Assembly (NCBI GenBank): GCA_947575275.1
Contig: CANPMS010000022.1
Coordinates: 1-35,397, forward strand
Length of the DNA stretch: 35,397 bases
Direction: 5' to 3'
Source of the DNA: an uncultured Clostridium sp.
GTDB taxonomy: Bacteria > Bacillota > Clostridia > Lachnospirales > Lachnospiraceae
Both the position numbers and the translations under genes were made by a program. A model generated the notes under the pieces. It did no database searches and was not told where the DNA came from. It saw only the letters and a program-made list of their open reading frames with translations. Shown here one piece after another: positions 8,547 through 18,250 of the stretch. Numbering within the stretch: the first letter of the stretch is position 1; every line of letters begins with the position of its first letter.

Positions 8547-9306
8547 TCTGATTCAGGTAAAGGATTTAAAAAAACATTATAAAATGGGCGTTATCAAGGC
8601 TTTGGACGGTGTGACTGTGGACATAAACAAGGGTGATGTGATGGCGGTTATCGGACCATCAGGCTCAGGAAAGTCCACATTTCTGAGGAGCCTGAATCTT
8701 CTGGAAGAGCCCACCGGAGGCGAGATTATCTTTAATGGAATTGATATTACCAAAAAGAAATATAAGAGCGCTGATGGAAAGATGGTCAAACTGGATATTG
8801 ACAGTCTGCGGCAGAAGATGGGTATGGTGTTTCAGCATTTTAATCTGTTTCCCCATATGACAATTCTTGAAAATATGACGCTTGCACCGATGAAGGTCAG
8901 GGGAGTCAGCGGCAGGGAGGCAAAGGAGAAGGCTTTGGAGCTTTTGGATCGTGTGGGGTTGAAAGACCGTGCAGATGCCTATCCCATCCAGCTTTCCGGC
9001 GGACAGAAGCAGCGGGTGGCGATTGTGCGGGCGCTTGCCATGGAGCCGGAGGTAATGCTGTTTGATGAGCCCACCTCGGCGCTGGATCCTGAGATGGTTG
9101 GTGAGGTTTTAGATGTTATGAAGGAACTGGCTCACGAGGGTATGACAATGGTGGTAGTCACTCATGAGATGGGCTTTGCCCGAGAGGTGGGGAACAAGGT
9201 GTTGTTTATGGCAGATGGAATGCTGTTGGAGAAGGGAACTCCAGAGCAGATTTTTAACAATCCACAGAATCCGCGTCTGAAGGATTTTCTGGCAAAGGTG
9301 TTGTAA
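8530..9306 (+). CDS. Amino-acid-type ABC transporter ATP-binding protein (GlnQ-like)
   Basis: This cytoplasmic ATPase energises the importer. It starts at a GTG (8530, with a second GTG at 8533) placed 7 bases after AGAGGAGG, inside the end of the permease gene. The 258 residues carry Walker [10 protein letters not shown] (42-50), a Q-loop MVFQHFNLF, the signature LSGGQKQR, Walker [15 protein letters not shown], and the switch His in [10 protein letters not shown]. An insert with [17 protein letters not shown] between Walker A and the Q-loop is slightly longer than in canonical GlnQ. It belongs with the preceding lipoprotein and permease. Confidence 0.93.
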   Translation: MVTEGSLIQVKDLKKHYKMGVIKALDGVTVDINKGDVMAVIGPSGSGKSTFLRSLNLLEEPTGGEIIFNGIDITKKKYKSADGKMVKLDIDSLRQKMGMVFQHFNLFPHMTILENMTLAPMKVRGVSGREAKEKALELLDRVGLKDRADAYPIQLSGGQKQRVAIVRALAMEPEVMLFDEPTSALDPEMVGEVLDVMKELAHEGMTMVVVTHEMGFAREVGNKVLFMADGMLLEKGTPEQIFNNPQNPRLKDFLAKVL

Positions 9307-9321
9307 GAGGAGAAGTGAAGT

Positions 9322-10764
9322 ATGACATGGGAAAAGCAGGCGGCAATAGGAGCAATAGAGGCCAAACGTGACGTGATTTGCAGTGTGGCGGACAAAGTTT
9401 GGGAGTATGCGGAGCTGTCGCTCCAGGAAGAAAAATCAGCGGAATTGTACTGTGAGACGCTGGAGCGTGAGGGCTTCGCGGTAGAGAGAGGAATCTGCAA
9501 TATCCCCACTGCATTTCAGGCCAGCTTTGGGAGCGGAAGACCCATACTGGGTATTCTGGCGGAGTACGATGCCTTGTCAGGGCTTTCCCAGCAGGGTGGC
9601 GTCCTGGAGCAAAGGGAGATTGCCTCGGGAGGCTGCGGACATGGCTGTGGTCATAATCTTCTTGGCGCAGGCGCTTTGGCGGCTGCCCTTGGAGTGAAGG
9701 CGTTTCTGGAAGCGACAGGCAGCCGGGGCACAGTAATTCTGTACGGTTGTCCCGGAGAGGAGGGCGGTGCGGCAAAGTCTTTTATGGCGCGGGATGGGCT
9801 GTGGAGATCTTTGGATGCGGCGCTGACCTGGCATCCGGAGGATGTCAATGAGGTTGCCACCGGTTCCTCCAACTCCTGTATTCAGGTTCAATATCAGTTT
9901 TCTGGTGTTGCCTCTCACGCTGCAGGCGCGCCGGAGAAGGGAAGAAGCGCGCTTGATGCTGTGGAGCTAATGAATATTGGCGTACAGTTTTTGAGGGAAC
10001 ATATGAGTGATAAAGCACGCATCCATTATGCAATTACGGATGCAGGCGGCAGGAGTCCAAACGTGGTTCAGCCGCGTGCCAGTGTGCTCTACATGGTGCG
10101 CTCGAATCATGTGGCGGAGGCGGTGGAACTGCAGGGACGGGTCGATAGAATTGCAGAGGGGGCTGCTCTGATGACAGACACCACGTTTGAACGCCAGTTT
10201 ATTGACGGGCTGGCTGACACGGTCAGCAACTTTGTACTGGAGCGGGTATTATACGATAATTTCAAGGAGCTGGGGGTTCCAGCTTATACGGATGAAGAGA
10301 ATGATTTTGCCGATGAACTGGCAAAGACCTTTGATGGGAGTGACAAGGTGCCTGGTGTGGCGGCGGATAACGATGCCCAGTTAAGGGAGCAGGTTATAGG
10401 CATGCAAAGGGAGAACGGTCACGCCATGAACGGGTTTCTTGCACCACTGTATCAGGGGGAGGCGTTCAAGGCAGGCTCTACGGATGTGGGAGATGTCAGC
10501 TGGCTGACGCCTACGGCTCAGATTCATGTGGCATCATGGCCGAATGGGTGTCCGGGACACAGTTGGCAGAATGTGTCTTGCGGCAGAACGGAGATTGGGC
10601 ATAAGGCGGCCGTTCATGCGGGCAAGGTGCTGGCAGCGGCAGCCATTGACCTGTTAAAGAATCCAGAGCTTTTAAAACAAGCCCGCACGGAGTTTGAAAG
10701 ACGCACGGCTTCAGGATATATCTGTCCGATTCCGCCGGATGCAGTGCCGGTGGTACCCAGGTAA
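9322..10764 (+). CDS. M20-family amidohydrolase, AbgB-like
   Basis: This is a zinc-dependent amide hydrolase of the M20D group. Its 480 residues match the ~481 of AbgB, the subunit of p-aminobenzoyl-glutamate hydrolase. The metal motif GHGCGHN lies at 106-112. Further acidic and histidine ligands are suggested by YGCPGEEGG and LTWHPEDVNE, and the lid domain holds GVASHAAGAPEKGRSALDA, the usual M20 dimerisation signature. The gene follows the ABC importer after 15 bases, so imported solute is probably an N-acyl or amide-linked amino acid that this enzyme opens. In E. coli AbgB works with AbgA, which is absent here. Alternatives are other aminoacylases of the same family. Confidence 0.85.
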   Translation: MTWEKQAAIGAIEAKRDVICSVADKVWEYAELSLQEEKSAELYCETLEREGFAVERGICNIPTAFQASFGSGRPILGILAEYDALSGLSQQGGVLEQREIASGGCGHGCGHNLLGAGALAAALGVKAFLEATGSRGTVILYGCPGEEGGAAKSFMARDGLWRSLDAALTWHPEDVNEVATGSSNSCIQVQYQFSGVASHAAGAPEKGRSALDAVELMNIGVQFLREHMSDKARIHYAITDAGGRSPNVVQPRASVLYMVRSNHVAEAVELQGRVDRIAEGAALMTDTTFERQFIDGLADTVSNFVLERVLYDNFKELGVPAYTDEENDFADELAKTFDGSDKVPGVAADNDAQLREQVIGMQRENGHAMNGFLAPLYQGEAFKAGSTDVGDVSWLTPTAQIHVASWPNGCPGHSWQNVSCGRTEIGHKAAVHAGKVLAAAAIDLLKNPELLKQARTEFERRTASGYICPIPPDAVPVVPR

Positions 10765-10804
10765 ATAAAAAAGAGCAGAAAGAATTTAGAAAGATTTAAG
10801 CATG

Positions 10805-10833
10805 GCGAGGGTTTAAAAAACCTCGCTTTTGTT
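10805..10833 (+). terminator. Terminator after the importer-amidohydrolase operon
   Basis: GCGAGG (10805-10810) pairs with CCTCGC (10821-10826), extended inward by TTT/AAA around one bulged G, and TTTTGTT follows. It closes the four-gene operon before ftsH. Confidence 0.85.
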
Positions 10834-10834
10834 G

Positions 10835-10868
10835 TATACTAGACCTTAATATCTGAATTTTCAGATAT
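10835..10868 (+). promoter_or_regulatory. Candidate ftsH promoter -10 and overlapping dyad (operator?)
   Basis: TATACT (10835-10840) is a plausible -10, though its -35 (TTTAAA, 10812-10817) is poor and lies inside the preceding terminator. A perfect 9-bp inverted repeat, ATATCTGAA/TTCAGATAT with a 2-base centre, covers 10849-10868, just where transcription from that -10 would begin. This placement fits a repressor operator; a short 5' RNA hairpin is the alternative. The regulator is unknown. Confidence 0.45.
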
Positions 10869-10902
10869 ACTTCCATATAGAAGAGCATATAAGGAGAGAA
10901 AA

Positions 10903-12774
10903 ATGATGGGTGTTAAGAATGGAGATCCAAAGCGGCCGCAGCGCAGCTGGGTTTTTTATTATTTGATTGTGCTGATTGTGACACTGCTTTTAAATGCTCT
11001 GGTGATTCCTGCGATTGCCGAGCGTTCAGTGACAGAGGTGTCTTATGATAAATTTCTGAATATGCTGGACAGTGGGCAGGTGGCAGGGTTAAAACGGGGA
11101 GAAGATCAGCTGACCTTTTGGACCGGAGAGGTAAAAGAGGTAAATGGAAGGCTTCGCGGGACTAACATAAAATTGTATAAAACGGGGATATGGCCGGATG
11201 AGGAACTTACAGAACGTTTGAATAGGGCTGGAATCATGTACAGCAAGACAATACCAGAGAAGGCTTCTCCACTCCAGAATCTGATTTTCAACTGGATTGT
11301 GCCCATACTGATTTTTGTAATTGCGGGACAGTTGATGAGCCGTGCGCTGATGAAGCGTATGGGGAGTATGGGAAACGCCATGACGTTCGGAAAGTCTAAC
11401 GCGAAAATCTATGCTGAGACTGAGACAGGAAAGAACTTTGCGGATGTTGCCGGTCAGGAGGAAGCGAAAGAGGCTTTGAAGGAGATTGTGGATTTTCTCC
11501 ACAACCCGCAGAAGTATGCAGATATTGGAGCGACGCTGCCTAAGGGCGCGCTCCTTGTGGGACCTCCTGGAACCGGAAAAACGCTGCTTGCAAAGGCGGT
11601 GGCCGGTGAGGCGCATGTTCCGTTTTTCTCCATCTCCGGCTCGGAATTTGTGGAGATGTTTGTGGGCATGGGTGCGGCGAAGGTTCGTGATCTGTTTAAA
11701 CAAGCCAATGAAAAAGCGCCTTGTATTGTGTTTATTGATGAGATTGATACCATTGGAAAGAAGCGTGATGGAGGAGGATTTTCCGGTAATGATGAGCGGG
11801 AGCAGACGCTGAATCAGCTGTTGACGGAGATGGATGGTTTTGACGGACGAAAGGGGGTTGTAATTCTTGCAGCAACCAATCGTCCAGAATCTCTGGATAA
11901 AGCTCTTTTGCGTCCTGGGCGCTTTGACCGGCGGATTCCCGTGGAGCTGCCAGATCTTAAGGGGCGTGTGGCAATCCTGAAAGTACATGCAAAGAGTGTG
12001 AAGCTGGGCAGTGATATTGATTTTGACGCGATTGGTCGTGCCACCTCCGGCGCCAGCGGGGCAGAGCTGGCTAATATCATCAATGAGGGCGCCCTGCGTG
12101 CTGTGCGCCAGGGGCGCATGTATGTGACTCAGGCAGATTTGGAGGAGAGCGTTGAGGTGGTTATTGCCGGATACCAGAGGAAGGATGCGGCTGTGTCCAT
12201 GAACGAGAAACGGATTGTGGCGTTTCATGAGGTGGGACACGCACTTGTGGCGGCGTGCCAGAGCCACAGCGCTCCGGTTCACAAGATAACGATTATTCCC
12301 CGTACTTCCGGTGCGCTGGGATATACCATGCAGGTAGAGGAGGGAGAGCGCTTTCTTATGAGCAGAGAAGAGGCGCTTGACAAGATTGCGACTCTGACAG
12401 GCGGGCGTGCGGCTGAGGAATTTATATTCGGTTCCATCACCACTGGTGCCTCCAACGATATTGAGCAGGCAACCAGACTGGCCCGGGCCATGGTAACCCG
12501 GTACGGTTTTAGCGACAAGTTCGGTATGGTGGCTCTGGAGACAGTGAATAATCAGTACCTTGGGGGCGATACCTCCATGGTATGTTCTCCGGAGACTGCA
12601 AGGCTGGTGGACGAGGAAGTGATCCAAATTGTTAAGGAGCAGTACGCAAAAGCGATGCAGATTCTGAAGGATAAAGCCGGGAAACTGAATGAGATTTCTG
12701 CGTACCTTTTGGAGCGTGAGACGATTACCGGAGAGGAGTTTATGGAGATTCTTGAGGAGGGAAACAGTCAGTAA
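10903..12774 (+). CDS. ftsH: ATP-dependent zinc metalloprotease FtsH
   Basis: This membrane-bound AAA+ protease degrades misfolded and regulatory membrane and cytosolic proteins. The 623 residues contain TM1 at about 16-38, an extracytoplasmic segment to about 125, and TM2 at about 126-145. The AAA module has Walker A GPPGTGKT (220-227), Walker B IVFIDEID (about 275-282) and the second region of homology ending RPGRFDRR. The protease domain has the zinc motif HEVGH (442-446), with a later acidic ligand expected in SNDIEQAT. The start lies after AAGGAGAG. A second in-frame ATG follows the first immediately. The C-terminal tail is short. The usual ftsH neighbours tilS and hpt are absent, so this may be one of two ftsH copies in the genome (inference). 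Confidence 0.95.
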   Translation: MMGVKNGDPKRPQRSWVFYYLIVLIVTLLLNALVIPAIAERSVTEVSYDKFLNMLDSGQVAGLKRGEDQLTFWTGEVKEVNGRLRGTNIKLYKTGIWPDEELTERLNRAGIMYSKTIPEKASPLQNLIFNWIVPILIFVIAGQLMSRALMKRMGSMGNAMTFGKSNAKIYAETETGKNFADVAGQEEAKEALKEIVDFLHNPQKYADIGATLPKGALLVGPPGTGKTLLAKAVAGEAHVPFFSISGSEFVEMFVGMGAAKVRDLFKQANEKAPCIVFIDEIDTIGKKRDGGGFSGNDEREQTLNQLLTEMDGFDGRKGVVILAATNRPESLDKALLRPGRFDRRIPVELPDLKGRVAILKVHAKSVKLGSDIDFDAIGRATSGASGAELANIINEGALRAVRQGRMYVTQADLEESVEVVIAGYQRKDAAVSMNEKRIVAFHEVGHALVAACQSHSAPVHKITIIPRTSGALGYTMQVEEGERFLMSREEALDKIATLTGGRAAEEFIFGSITTGASNDIEQATRLARAMVTRYGFSDKFGMVALETVNNQYLGGDTSMVCSPETARLVDEEVIQIVKEQYAKAMQILKDKAGKLNEISAYLLERETITGEEFMEILEEGNSQ

Positions 12775-12803
12775 CCGGTGATTTGCCCAGAAAGGAGGAT
12801 TCT

Positions 12804-13676
12804 GTGAAACAGTTTCTGAAAAAACTAGAGCGGAAAAGTTTGATTATGCTGACCCTTGCAGGGATTATTAATGCAATCGGAGTTACTATTTTTCTGGCGC
12901 CGGTAAAGCTGTATGACAGCGGTCTATCCGGCACGTCTATGCTATTGGCGCAGATAACTCCGCAATATTTGTCTTTACCGCTGTTTCTGCTTTTGTTAAA
13001 TACACCGCCTTTTTTGTATGGATTCAGGAGGCAGGGGAGCGCCTTTACATTTTATGCCATATACAGTGTTTTTGTGTACTCCTGCGCCGCTTGGCTGATT
13101 ACAGATGTTCTGCCGGTAGATGTCAGTCTGGCCTCGCCGCTTGCAGGAACAGATCTGCTTTTGTGTGCGCTGTTTGGAGGGATAATCTCAGGAATCGGAA
13201 GTGGTCTGGCGCTCAGATTCGGCGGTGCAATGGATGGAATTGAGGTAATGGCAGTAATTTTTGCAAAACGCCTGGGTATCACTGTGGGAACCTTTGTAAT
13301 GCTTTACAACGTGGTTCTCTACATAGTATGTGGGATCGTGATTGAAAGCTGGATTCTCCCGCTGTATTCGATAGTGACTTATATGGCTGCATTGAAGACG
13401 GTAGACTTTATTGTGGAGGGTCTGGATCGGGCAAAAAGTGCGATGATTATCACCACAAAGCCGGATGAAATCAGTATGGAACTGTCTGCCGCTTTTGAGA
13501 GTGGGACAACAAAGATTGATGCAGTGGGGGGCTATTCCAATACGAGTAAAACCATCATTTATTTTGTGGTCAATCGGTTTCAGGTGACAAAAATGAAAAA
13601 TATCGTTCATGAAATTGATTCCAAGGCCTACATTACGATCAGTGAGGTTGCAGATGTGTTTGCAGACAGACAGTAA
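12804..13676 (+). CDS. YitT-family membrane protein (DUF161 + DUF2179)
   Basis: The protein has 290 residues from the GTG at 12804, which is 5 bases after AAAGGAGG; a TTG at 12783 is in frame but precedes the ribosome site. The N-terminal half has about five to six hydrophobic helices (from [21 protein letters not shown] on), including the glycine-rich [21 protein letters not shown] segment typical of YitT proteins. The last ~80 residues form the soluble DUF2179 domain ([13 protein letters not shown] ... [10 protein letters not shown]). Function is not established; transport has been proposed for the family. It follows ftsH after 29 bases and is probably co-transcribed. Confidence 0.88.
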   Translation: MKQFLKKLERKSLIMLTLAGIINAIGVTIFLAPVKLYDSGLSGTSMLLAQITPQYLSLPLFLLLLNTPPFLYGFRRQGSAFTFYAIYSVFVYSCAAWLITDVLPVDVSLASPLAGTDLLLCALFGGIISGIGSGLALRFGGAMDGIEVMAVIFAKRLGITVGTFVMLYNVVLYIVCGIVIESWILPLYSIVTYMAALKTVDFIVEGLDRAKSAMIITTKPDEISMELSAAFESGTTKIDAVGGYSNTSKTIIYFVVNRFQVTKMKNIVHEIDSKAYITISEVADVFADRQ

Positions 13677-13733
13677 TGCCCTGGCATGCAGGACGGCTGC
13701 AGCACAAGTTTTGTGAGGGGGCAGAACAAATGT

Positions 13734-13762
13734 TTGCAAAGTAAAAAATAATATGGTAGAAT
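13734..13762 (+). promoter_or_regulatory. uvrA promoter
   Basis: TTGCAA (13734-13739), a 17-base spacer and TAGAAT (13757-13762) preceded by TGG (extended -10). The leader then holds a weak A/T-rich hairpin AGAAGA/TCTTCT (13796-13813). No LexA-type CGAAC-N4-GTTCG box is present nearby, so DNA-damage control is not supported by this region. Confidence 0.7.
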
Positions 13763-13831
13763 AGACCTTGCTTTACAGGCAAATGATAGCAGAAAAGAAG
13801 ATTGATTTCTTCTGAGAAAGGCTGAGAGACC

Positions 13832-16657
13832 ATGGCAAAACAGTATATTAAAATACGAGGTGCGAACGAACACAACTTAAAAAATATTTCTTTGGATATT
13901 CCCCGGAATAAGCTTGTTGTCTTGACAGGGTTAAGCGGTTCGGGAAAGTCCTCCCTGGCATTTGATACGATTTATGCAGAGGGGCAGAGGCGGTATATGG
14001 AATCGCTTTCCTCCTACGCCAGGCAGTTCCTGGGACAGATGGAAAAGCCTAATGTGGAGAGTATTGAGGGGCTGTCTCCGGCTATTTCCATTGACCAGAA
14101 ATCAACGAACCGCAATCCCCGTTCCACAGTAGGAACAGTCACGGAAATTTATGACTATATGCGTCTTTTGTATGCCAGGATTGGAATTCCCCATTGTCCC
14201 AAGTGCGGAAGAGAGATACGGAAACAGACCATCGACCAGATGGTCGATCAGATTCTGTCTCTGCCGGAGAGAACGAAGATTCAGCTTTTAGCTCCGGTGG
14301 TGCGCGGCCGGAAGGGAGAGCATATTAAGATTCTGGAACAGGCGCGGCGCAGCGGCTATGTGCGTGTGCGGATTGACGGTAATCTGTATGAGCTTTCTGA
14401 GGAGATAAAGCTTGAGAAGAATATCAAGCATAATATTGAGATCGTGGTGGATCGCCTTGTGGTGAGGGAGGGGGTTGAGAAGCGCTTGACGGATTCCATT
14501 GAGACAGCCATGGGATTGTCGGACGGTTTGATGATTGTTGATGTTGCCGATAAAGAGCCGATAAACTTCAGCATGAGTTTTGCCTGCCCGGACTGTGGAA
14601 TCAGTATCGAAGAGGTGGAACCCAGAAGTTTCTCCTTTAATAATCCGTTTGGAGCCTGTCCGGACTGTTTTGGTCTGGGATATAAGATGGAATTTGATGA
14701 GGATTTAATGATACCGGATAAATCCTTAAGCATTGCCCAGGGTGCCATTGCAGTGATGGGCTGGCAGTCTTGTACGGACAAAGGCAGTTTTACTCACGCA
14801 ATTCTCACCGCACTGGCAAAAGAATATGACTTTGATTTGGATACGCCTTTTGAGGAGTACCCGAAGGAAGTCCAAGATGTGCTGATTCATGGAACCGATG
14901 GCAAGGAAGTGAAGGTATACTATAAGGGACAGCGGGGAGAAGGCATCTATCCTGTGGCGTTTGAGGGGTTGTTAAGGAATGTGGAGCGCCGTTACCGGGA
15001 AACCTTTTCCGAGGCTTCCAAGGCAGAGTACGAGACGTTTATGCGTATTACTCCCTGTAAGGCGTGCGGCGGCCAGCGGTTGAAAGCCAGTTCTCTTGCG
15101 GTGACCGTGGGCGGAAAAAATATTTATGAGGTAACAGAGCTGTCGATTACGATGTGCCGCAGTTTTTTGGAGCAGCTTACTTTGACTCCTATGCAGAATT
15201 CCATCGGTGAACAGATTTTAAAGGAGATTAAAGCGCGTCTGGACTTTCTTTTGAATGTGGGGCTGGAATACCTTTCCTTGTCCCGGGCAACAGGAACTCT
15301 GTCCGGCGGCGAGGCGCAGCGCATCCGCCTGGCAACACAGATCGGTTCTGGTCTGGTGGGAGTGGCGTATATTCTGGACGAACCCAGCATCGGGCTGCAC
15401 CAGCGGGATAATGATAAGCTGCTGGCAACTTTGATTCATTTGCGCGATTTGGGTAATACGGTTCTTGTGGTAGAGCACGATGAGGATACGATGCGGGCAG
15501 CGGACTATATTGTGGACATCGGGCCGGGAGCAGGTGAGCACGGCGGACAGGTGATAGCCGTCGGAACTGCCAAGGAGATTATGAAATGTAAACAATCCGT
15601 TACCGGCGCTTATCTCAGTGGACGGATTCAGATTCCGGTTCCAAAGGAGCGGCGTAAGCCGGCCGGCTGGCTGACGGTGCGGGGAGCTGCGGAAAATAAT
15701 TTAAAGAATATCGATGTGTCATTCCCCTTGGGAGTGATGACCTGTGTAACCGGCGTTTCCGGTTCTGGAAAAAGCTCACTGGTGAATGAGATTTTATATA
15801 AGGCGCTGGCACGAAAGCTGAACCGTGCAAGGACAATACCGGGCAAGTTTAAAAAGCTGGAGGGTGTGGAACAGCTGGATAAGGTGATTGATATTGATCA
15901 ATCTCCAATTGGGAGGACTCCCCGCTCCAATCCGGCAACCTATACTGGTGTCTTTGACATGATTCGTGATTTATTTGCTTCCACTCCGGATGCAAAGGCG
16001 AAGGGATATAATAAAGGCAGATTCAGTTTTAACGTAAAGGGAGGCAGATGTGAGGCCTGCAGCGGTGATGGAATTATTAAAATAGAGATGCACTTTCTTC
16101 CTGACGTGTATGTGCCCTGTGAGGTCTGCGGCGGGAAGCGGTATAACCGGGAGACTCTGGAGGTAAAGTACAAGGGAAAAAGTATTTATGATGTGCTGAA
16201 TATGACAGTAGAAGAGGCGATGAGTTTTTTTGAGAACATCCCGTCTATTCACCGGAAAATTTCCACACTCCATGATGTGGGGCTTTCCTATATTCGATTG
16301 GGACAACCCTCAACAGAGTTGTCCGGCGGCGAAGCACAGCGGATTAAGCTGGCTTCTGAGCTGAGCCGGAGAGGAACCGGAAAGACGATTTATATTCTGG
16401 ATGAGCCGACTACGGGGCTTCACTTTGCCGATGTTCATAAGCTGGTAGAAATTCTTAGAAGGCTGTCAGACAGCGGGAATACAGTGATTGTTATTGAACA
16501 TAATCTGGACGTTATTAAGGCGGCGGATTATATTATTGACATTGGTCCTGAGGGCGGCGACCGGGGCGGAACAGTGATTGCTCAGGGAATACCTGAGGAG
16601 GTCGCCGGGAGTCCGGTTTCCTACACTGGAAAATATGTAAAGAAATATCTGGTGTAA
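13832..16657 (+). CDS. uvrA: Excinuclease ABC subunit A
   Basis: UvrA is the DNA-damage recognition ATPase of nucleotide excision repair. The 941 residues match the usual ~940. It is a double ABC protein: the first Walker [10 protein letters not shown] (about 33-41) and the second GVSGSGKSS (about 640) are both intact. Each half has an LSGGEAQRI signature and an ILDEPS/ILDEPT Walker B. Zinc-binding CxxC pairs appear in CPKCG, CPDCG, CPDCFG, CKACGG and CEACSG/CEVCGG. The opening [15 protein letters not shown] is characteristic. uvrB and uvrC are not in the window. A hairpin terminator follows directly. Confidence 0.97.
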   Translation: MAKQYIKIRGANEHNLKNISLDIPRNKLVVLTGLSGSGKSSLAFDTIYAEGQRRYMESLSSYARQFLGQMEKPNVESIEGLSPAISIDQKSTNRNPRSTVGTVTEIYDYMRLLYARIGIPHCPKCGREIRKQTIDQMVDQILSLPERTKIQLLAPVVRGRKGEHIKILEQARRSGYVRVRIDGNLYELSEEIKLEKNIKHNIEIVVDRLVVREGVEKRLTDSIETAMGLSDGLMIVDVADKEPINFSMSFACPDCGISIEEVEPRSFSFNNPFGACPDCFGLGYKMEFDEDLMIPDKSLSIAQGAIAVMGWQSCTDKGSFTHAILTALAKEYDFDLDTPFEEYPKEVQDVLIHGTDGKEVKVYYKGQRGEGIYPVAFEGLLRNVERRYRETFSEASKAEYETFMRITPCKACGGQRLKASSLAVTVGGKNIYEVTELSITMCRSFLEQLTLTPMQNSIGEQILKEIKARLDFLLNVGLEYLSLSRATGTLSGGEAQRIRLATQIGSGLVGVAYILDEPSIGLHQRDNDKLLATLIHLRDLGNTVLVVEHDEDTMRAADYIVDIGPGAGEHGGQVIAVGTAKEIMKCKQSVTGAYLSGRIQIPVPKERRKPAGWLTVRGAAENNLKNIDVSFPLGVMTCVTGVSGSGKSSLVNEILYKALARKLNRARTIPGKFKKLEGVEQLDKVIDIDQSPIGRTPRSNPATYTGVFDMIRDLFASTPDAKAKGYNKGRFSFNVKGGRCEACSGDGIIKIEMHFLPDVYVPCEVCGGKRYNRETLEVKYKGKSIYDVLNMTVEEAMSFFENIPSIHRKISTLHDVGLSYIRLGQPSTELSGGEAQRIKLASELSRRGTGKTIYILDEPTTGLHFADVHKLVEILRRLSDSGNTVIVIEHNLDVIKAADYIIDIGPEGGDRGGTVIAQGIPEEVAGSPVSYTGKYVKKYLV

Positions 16658-16663
16658 TTTTAT

Positions 16664-16706
16664 GCCTTCGGCACAGACGGCAGCTGCGTCGAAGGCGAAA
16701 CTTTTT
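16664..16706 (+). terminator. Terminator after uvrA
   Basis: GCCTTCG (16664-16670) pairs with CGAAGGC (16690-16696) around a GC-rich, itself partly palindromic loop; TTTTT lies at 16702-16706. It begins 7 bases past the uvrA stop. Confidence 0.7.
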
Positions 16707-16751
16707 ACTGCCGTACACTCTGATTTGATGAAAAATAAGGGAGGAGTAATT

Positions 16752-17126
16752 ATGAAGCTGCCATTTAAAAAACGCAAAGGGGTTGTTTTCCAAAAGGTGG
16801 AAGCCCAGCAGGGGTTTACATTGGAAAATCAGGAAGGAAAGCTAATAGATTTTAGCAAAATAGATATTGAGGAATACCTGGAAGACATGTTTATCACGCC
16901 AGACCAATTTGTGGTACTTACGGCTCCTGAACAGCAATATAAGGTTCGCTATGTTCAGGCATGTACCCATGATGGAGGTATTCATGTTGAACTGGGGATT
17001 GAGAAAAGAGGAACACGTTTATATTATAAAATGTGCTCTGAGGAAGAATGCCGCCGTATTTTTCTCGATTTTTACAATAATACCTTTATTCCCAAGATGG
17101 ATGAGTATAAACCGGTGAAGTTTTAA
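16752..17126 (+). CDS. Conserved-looking hypothetical protein, 124 residues
   Basis: I do not recognise this protein. The ATG at 16752 lies 7 bases after GGGAGGAG; an in-frame ATG at 16662 sits within the uvrA terminator and has no ribosome site. The product is soluble, starts very basic (MKLPFKKRKG) and then alternates charged and hydrophobic residues. It has two Cys in its second half (in VQACTHDGG and KMCSEEECRR) and a C-terminal FIPKMDEYKPVKF. There is no signal peptide or membrane segment. Its stop codon directly abuts the 3' end of the convergent tRNA-Arg gene, with no intergenic base. Confidence 0.65.
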   Translation: MKLPFKKRKGVVFQKVEAQQGFTLENQEGKLIDFSKIDIEEYLEDMFITPDQFVVLTAPEQQYKVRYVQACTHDGGIHVELGIEKRGTRLYYKMCSEEECRRIFLDFYNNTFIPKMDEYKPVKF

Positions 17127-17198
17127 TGCGTCTGAGAGGAATCGAACCTCCGCACGTGGCTCCGGAGGCCACTGCTCTATCCACTGAGCTACAGACGC
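17127..17198 (-). tRNA. tRNA-Arg (CCG)
   Basis: The - strand sequence folds into a full cloverleaf: acceptor GCGTCTG/CAGACGC with discriminator A, D arm containing AGCTCAGTGGATAGAGC, anticodon arm GTGGC-CTCCGGA-GCCAC (anticodon CCG, reading CGG), and T arm GGAGG-TTCGATT-CCTCT. No CCA is encoded. Length is 72 bases. It is convergent with the preceding protein gene, and its own promoter lies to the right at 17208-17236. Confidence 0.95.
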
Positions 17199-17207
17199 AT
17201 CCCGTTA

Positions 17208-17236
17208 ATCATACTATATTTTTTGAAGATTTGCAA
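17208..17236 (-). promoter_or_regulatory. tRNA-Arg promoter
   Basis: On the - strand, TTGCAA (17231-17236), a 17-base spacer and TATGAT (17208-17213) place the transcription start a few bases before the tRNA 5' end at 17198. Geometry and sequence are close to consensus. Confidence 0.8.
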
Positions 17237-17248
17237 GAGGCATTTCAG

Positions 17249-17277
17249 TTGCTTTTTATATGATATTTTGCTATGAT
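17249..17277 (+). promoter_or_regulatory. Promoter for the membrane-anchored hypothetical protein and queA
   Basis: TTGCTT (17249-17254), a 17-base spacer and TATGAT (17272-17277). It is divergent from the tRNA-Arg promoter, with the two -35 boxes only 12 bases apart. Confidence 0.65.
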
Positions 17278-17309
17278 AAGATGCAGATGGTTCCAGGAGG
17301 TAAATAATC

Positions 17310-18242
17310 ATGAAACAGAATCGGTCATTTCAGTGGAAGGGCAGTAAGGGGAATGGGAAGACGGGACTTATGCCTGTTTTTACCATTCCGTTGATTGCAA
17401 TTATATTGATAGTTGTTATTGTGGTTACGGACTGGAAGAAGAAACCGGCGGAAGCCGGGACAACCCTGCCGCCTCAAACGGTGGACATGCTTTTGGAAGC
17501 AGAAACGATGGTGAATGAAGCGGATAAAGAAGGTTCCGCAGAGTATACAGAGTTGAAAACTGAAGCGCCGGAGACGAATACCTTAGACGAGTTTGAGACA
17601 GAGGGACTCCGGCGTGACAGTGTGCCGGAAATCCTTGACTTGATGAAACGGTATTTTGCGGCCCGGGCCAGTGCGGACGTGGAGATGATGAATTGTATTT
17701 ATGGCGGCTGCGTGATGTCCGCAGAGACCTTGGAAGAACAGAAATCGCTTATGCGCAACAACGCTAAATACGTGCGGGATTTTGAAAATGTGACCACTTA
17801 TGTGCAGCAAGGGCTTGAGGCTGATCATTGGCTGGTGTATGCGCTGGCGGATGTCCGCTTTCATTCGGTGAATACCACTGCGCCTGTAATTCTGACGGGC
17901 TATGTGCGGCGGGATGCAGATGGAAATTATCTGCTGATGAAGATGGAGGAGCTTTCTGAGAATGTGCGGCAGTTTATTGAGGTGTCAAAACACTCGGAGG
18001 AAGTGCGCCGTCTGGCTTCCAGCGTTAATGTGAAATTAAAGATTGCACTGAATGAGGATGAAGATTTAAAGGCTGTTTATGGCGTGCTGCGGGACGGCTC
18101 TCCAGTCTATTCGGATAGGGAAAGCGGAGCGGAGGTTGTGATTTTGGAGGATGAGGGCGCTGGTGAGACAGAGGAAAGCGGGCAGGATACGGGCAGCGAA
18201 GCAGAAAGCGGTGTGCAAAATAATAATGGAGATGGAGTATAA
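17310..18242 (+). CDS. Membrane-anchored hypothetical protein
   Basis: I do not recognise a named family. The 310-residue product starts after CCAGGAGG. It has a short basic cytoplasmic N-terminus (1-19), one strong membrane helix (about 20-40, [19 protein letters not shown]), and a large outside domain. The core at about 105-260 is mixed alpha/beta and contains [19 protein letters not shown] and [19 protein letters not shown]; this resembles SnoaL/NTF2-like or DUF-type extracellular domains but the match is weak. The last 30 residues are Glu/Gly/Ser/Asn-rich and disordered. queA follows after 8 bases, probably in the same transcript, with no obvious functional link. Confidence 0.7.
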   Translation: MKQNRSFQWKGSKGNGKTGLMPVFTIPLIAIILIVVIVVTDWKKKPAEAGTTLPPQTVDMLLEAETMVNEADKEGSAEYTELKTEAPETNTLDEFETEGLRRDSVPEILDLMKRYFAARASADVEMMNCIYGGCVMSAETLEEQKSLMRNNAKYVRDFENVTTYVQQGLEADHWLVYALADVRFHSVNTTAPVILTGYVRRDADGNYLLMKMEELSENVRQFIEVSKHSEEVRRLASSVNVKLKIALNEDEDLKAVYGVLRDGSPVYSDRESGAEVVILEDEGAGETEESGQDTGSEAESGVQNNNGDGV

Positions 18243-18250
18243 GACAGACT

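Noticed and set aside
11089..12627. A 512-codon open frame on the - strand opposite ftsH
   Set aside because: It lies wholly antisense to a clearly functional ftsH, has no ribosome site, no recognisable domain and a composition (His/Arg/Ser-rich) typical of a shadow frame.
13677..13733. Terminator after the YitT gene
   Set aside because: CCTG/CAGG around GCATG is only 4 bp and no T run follows directly.
13680..13870. LexA-controlled uvrA
   Set aside because: The only similar string (CGAACGAACAC, within the first codons) lacks the dyad and spacing of a Gram-positive LexA box.
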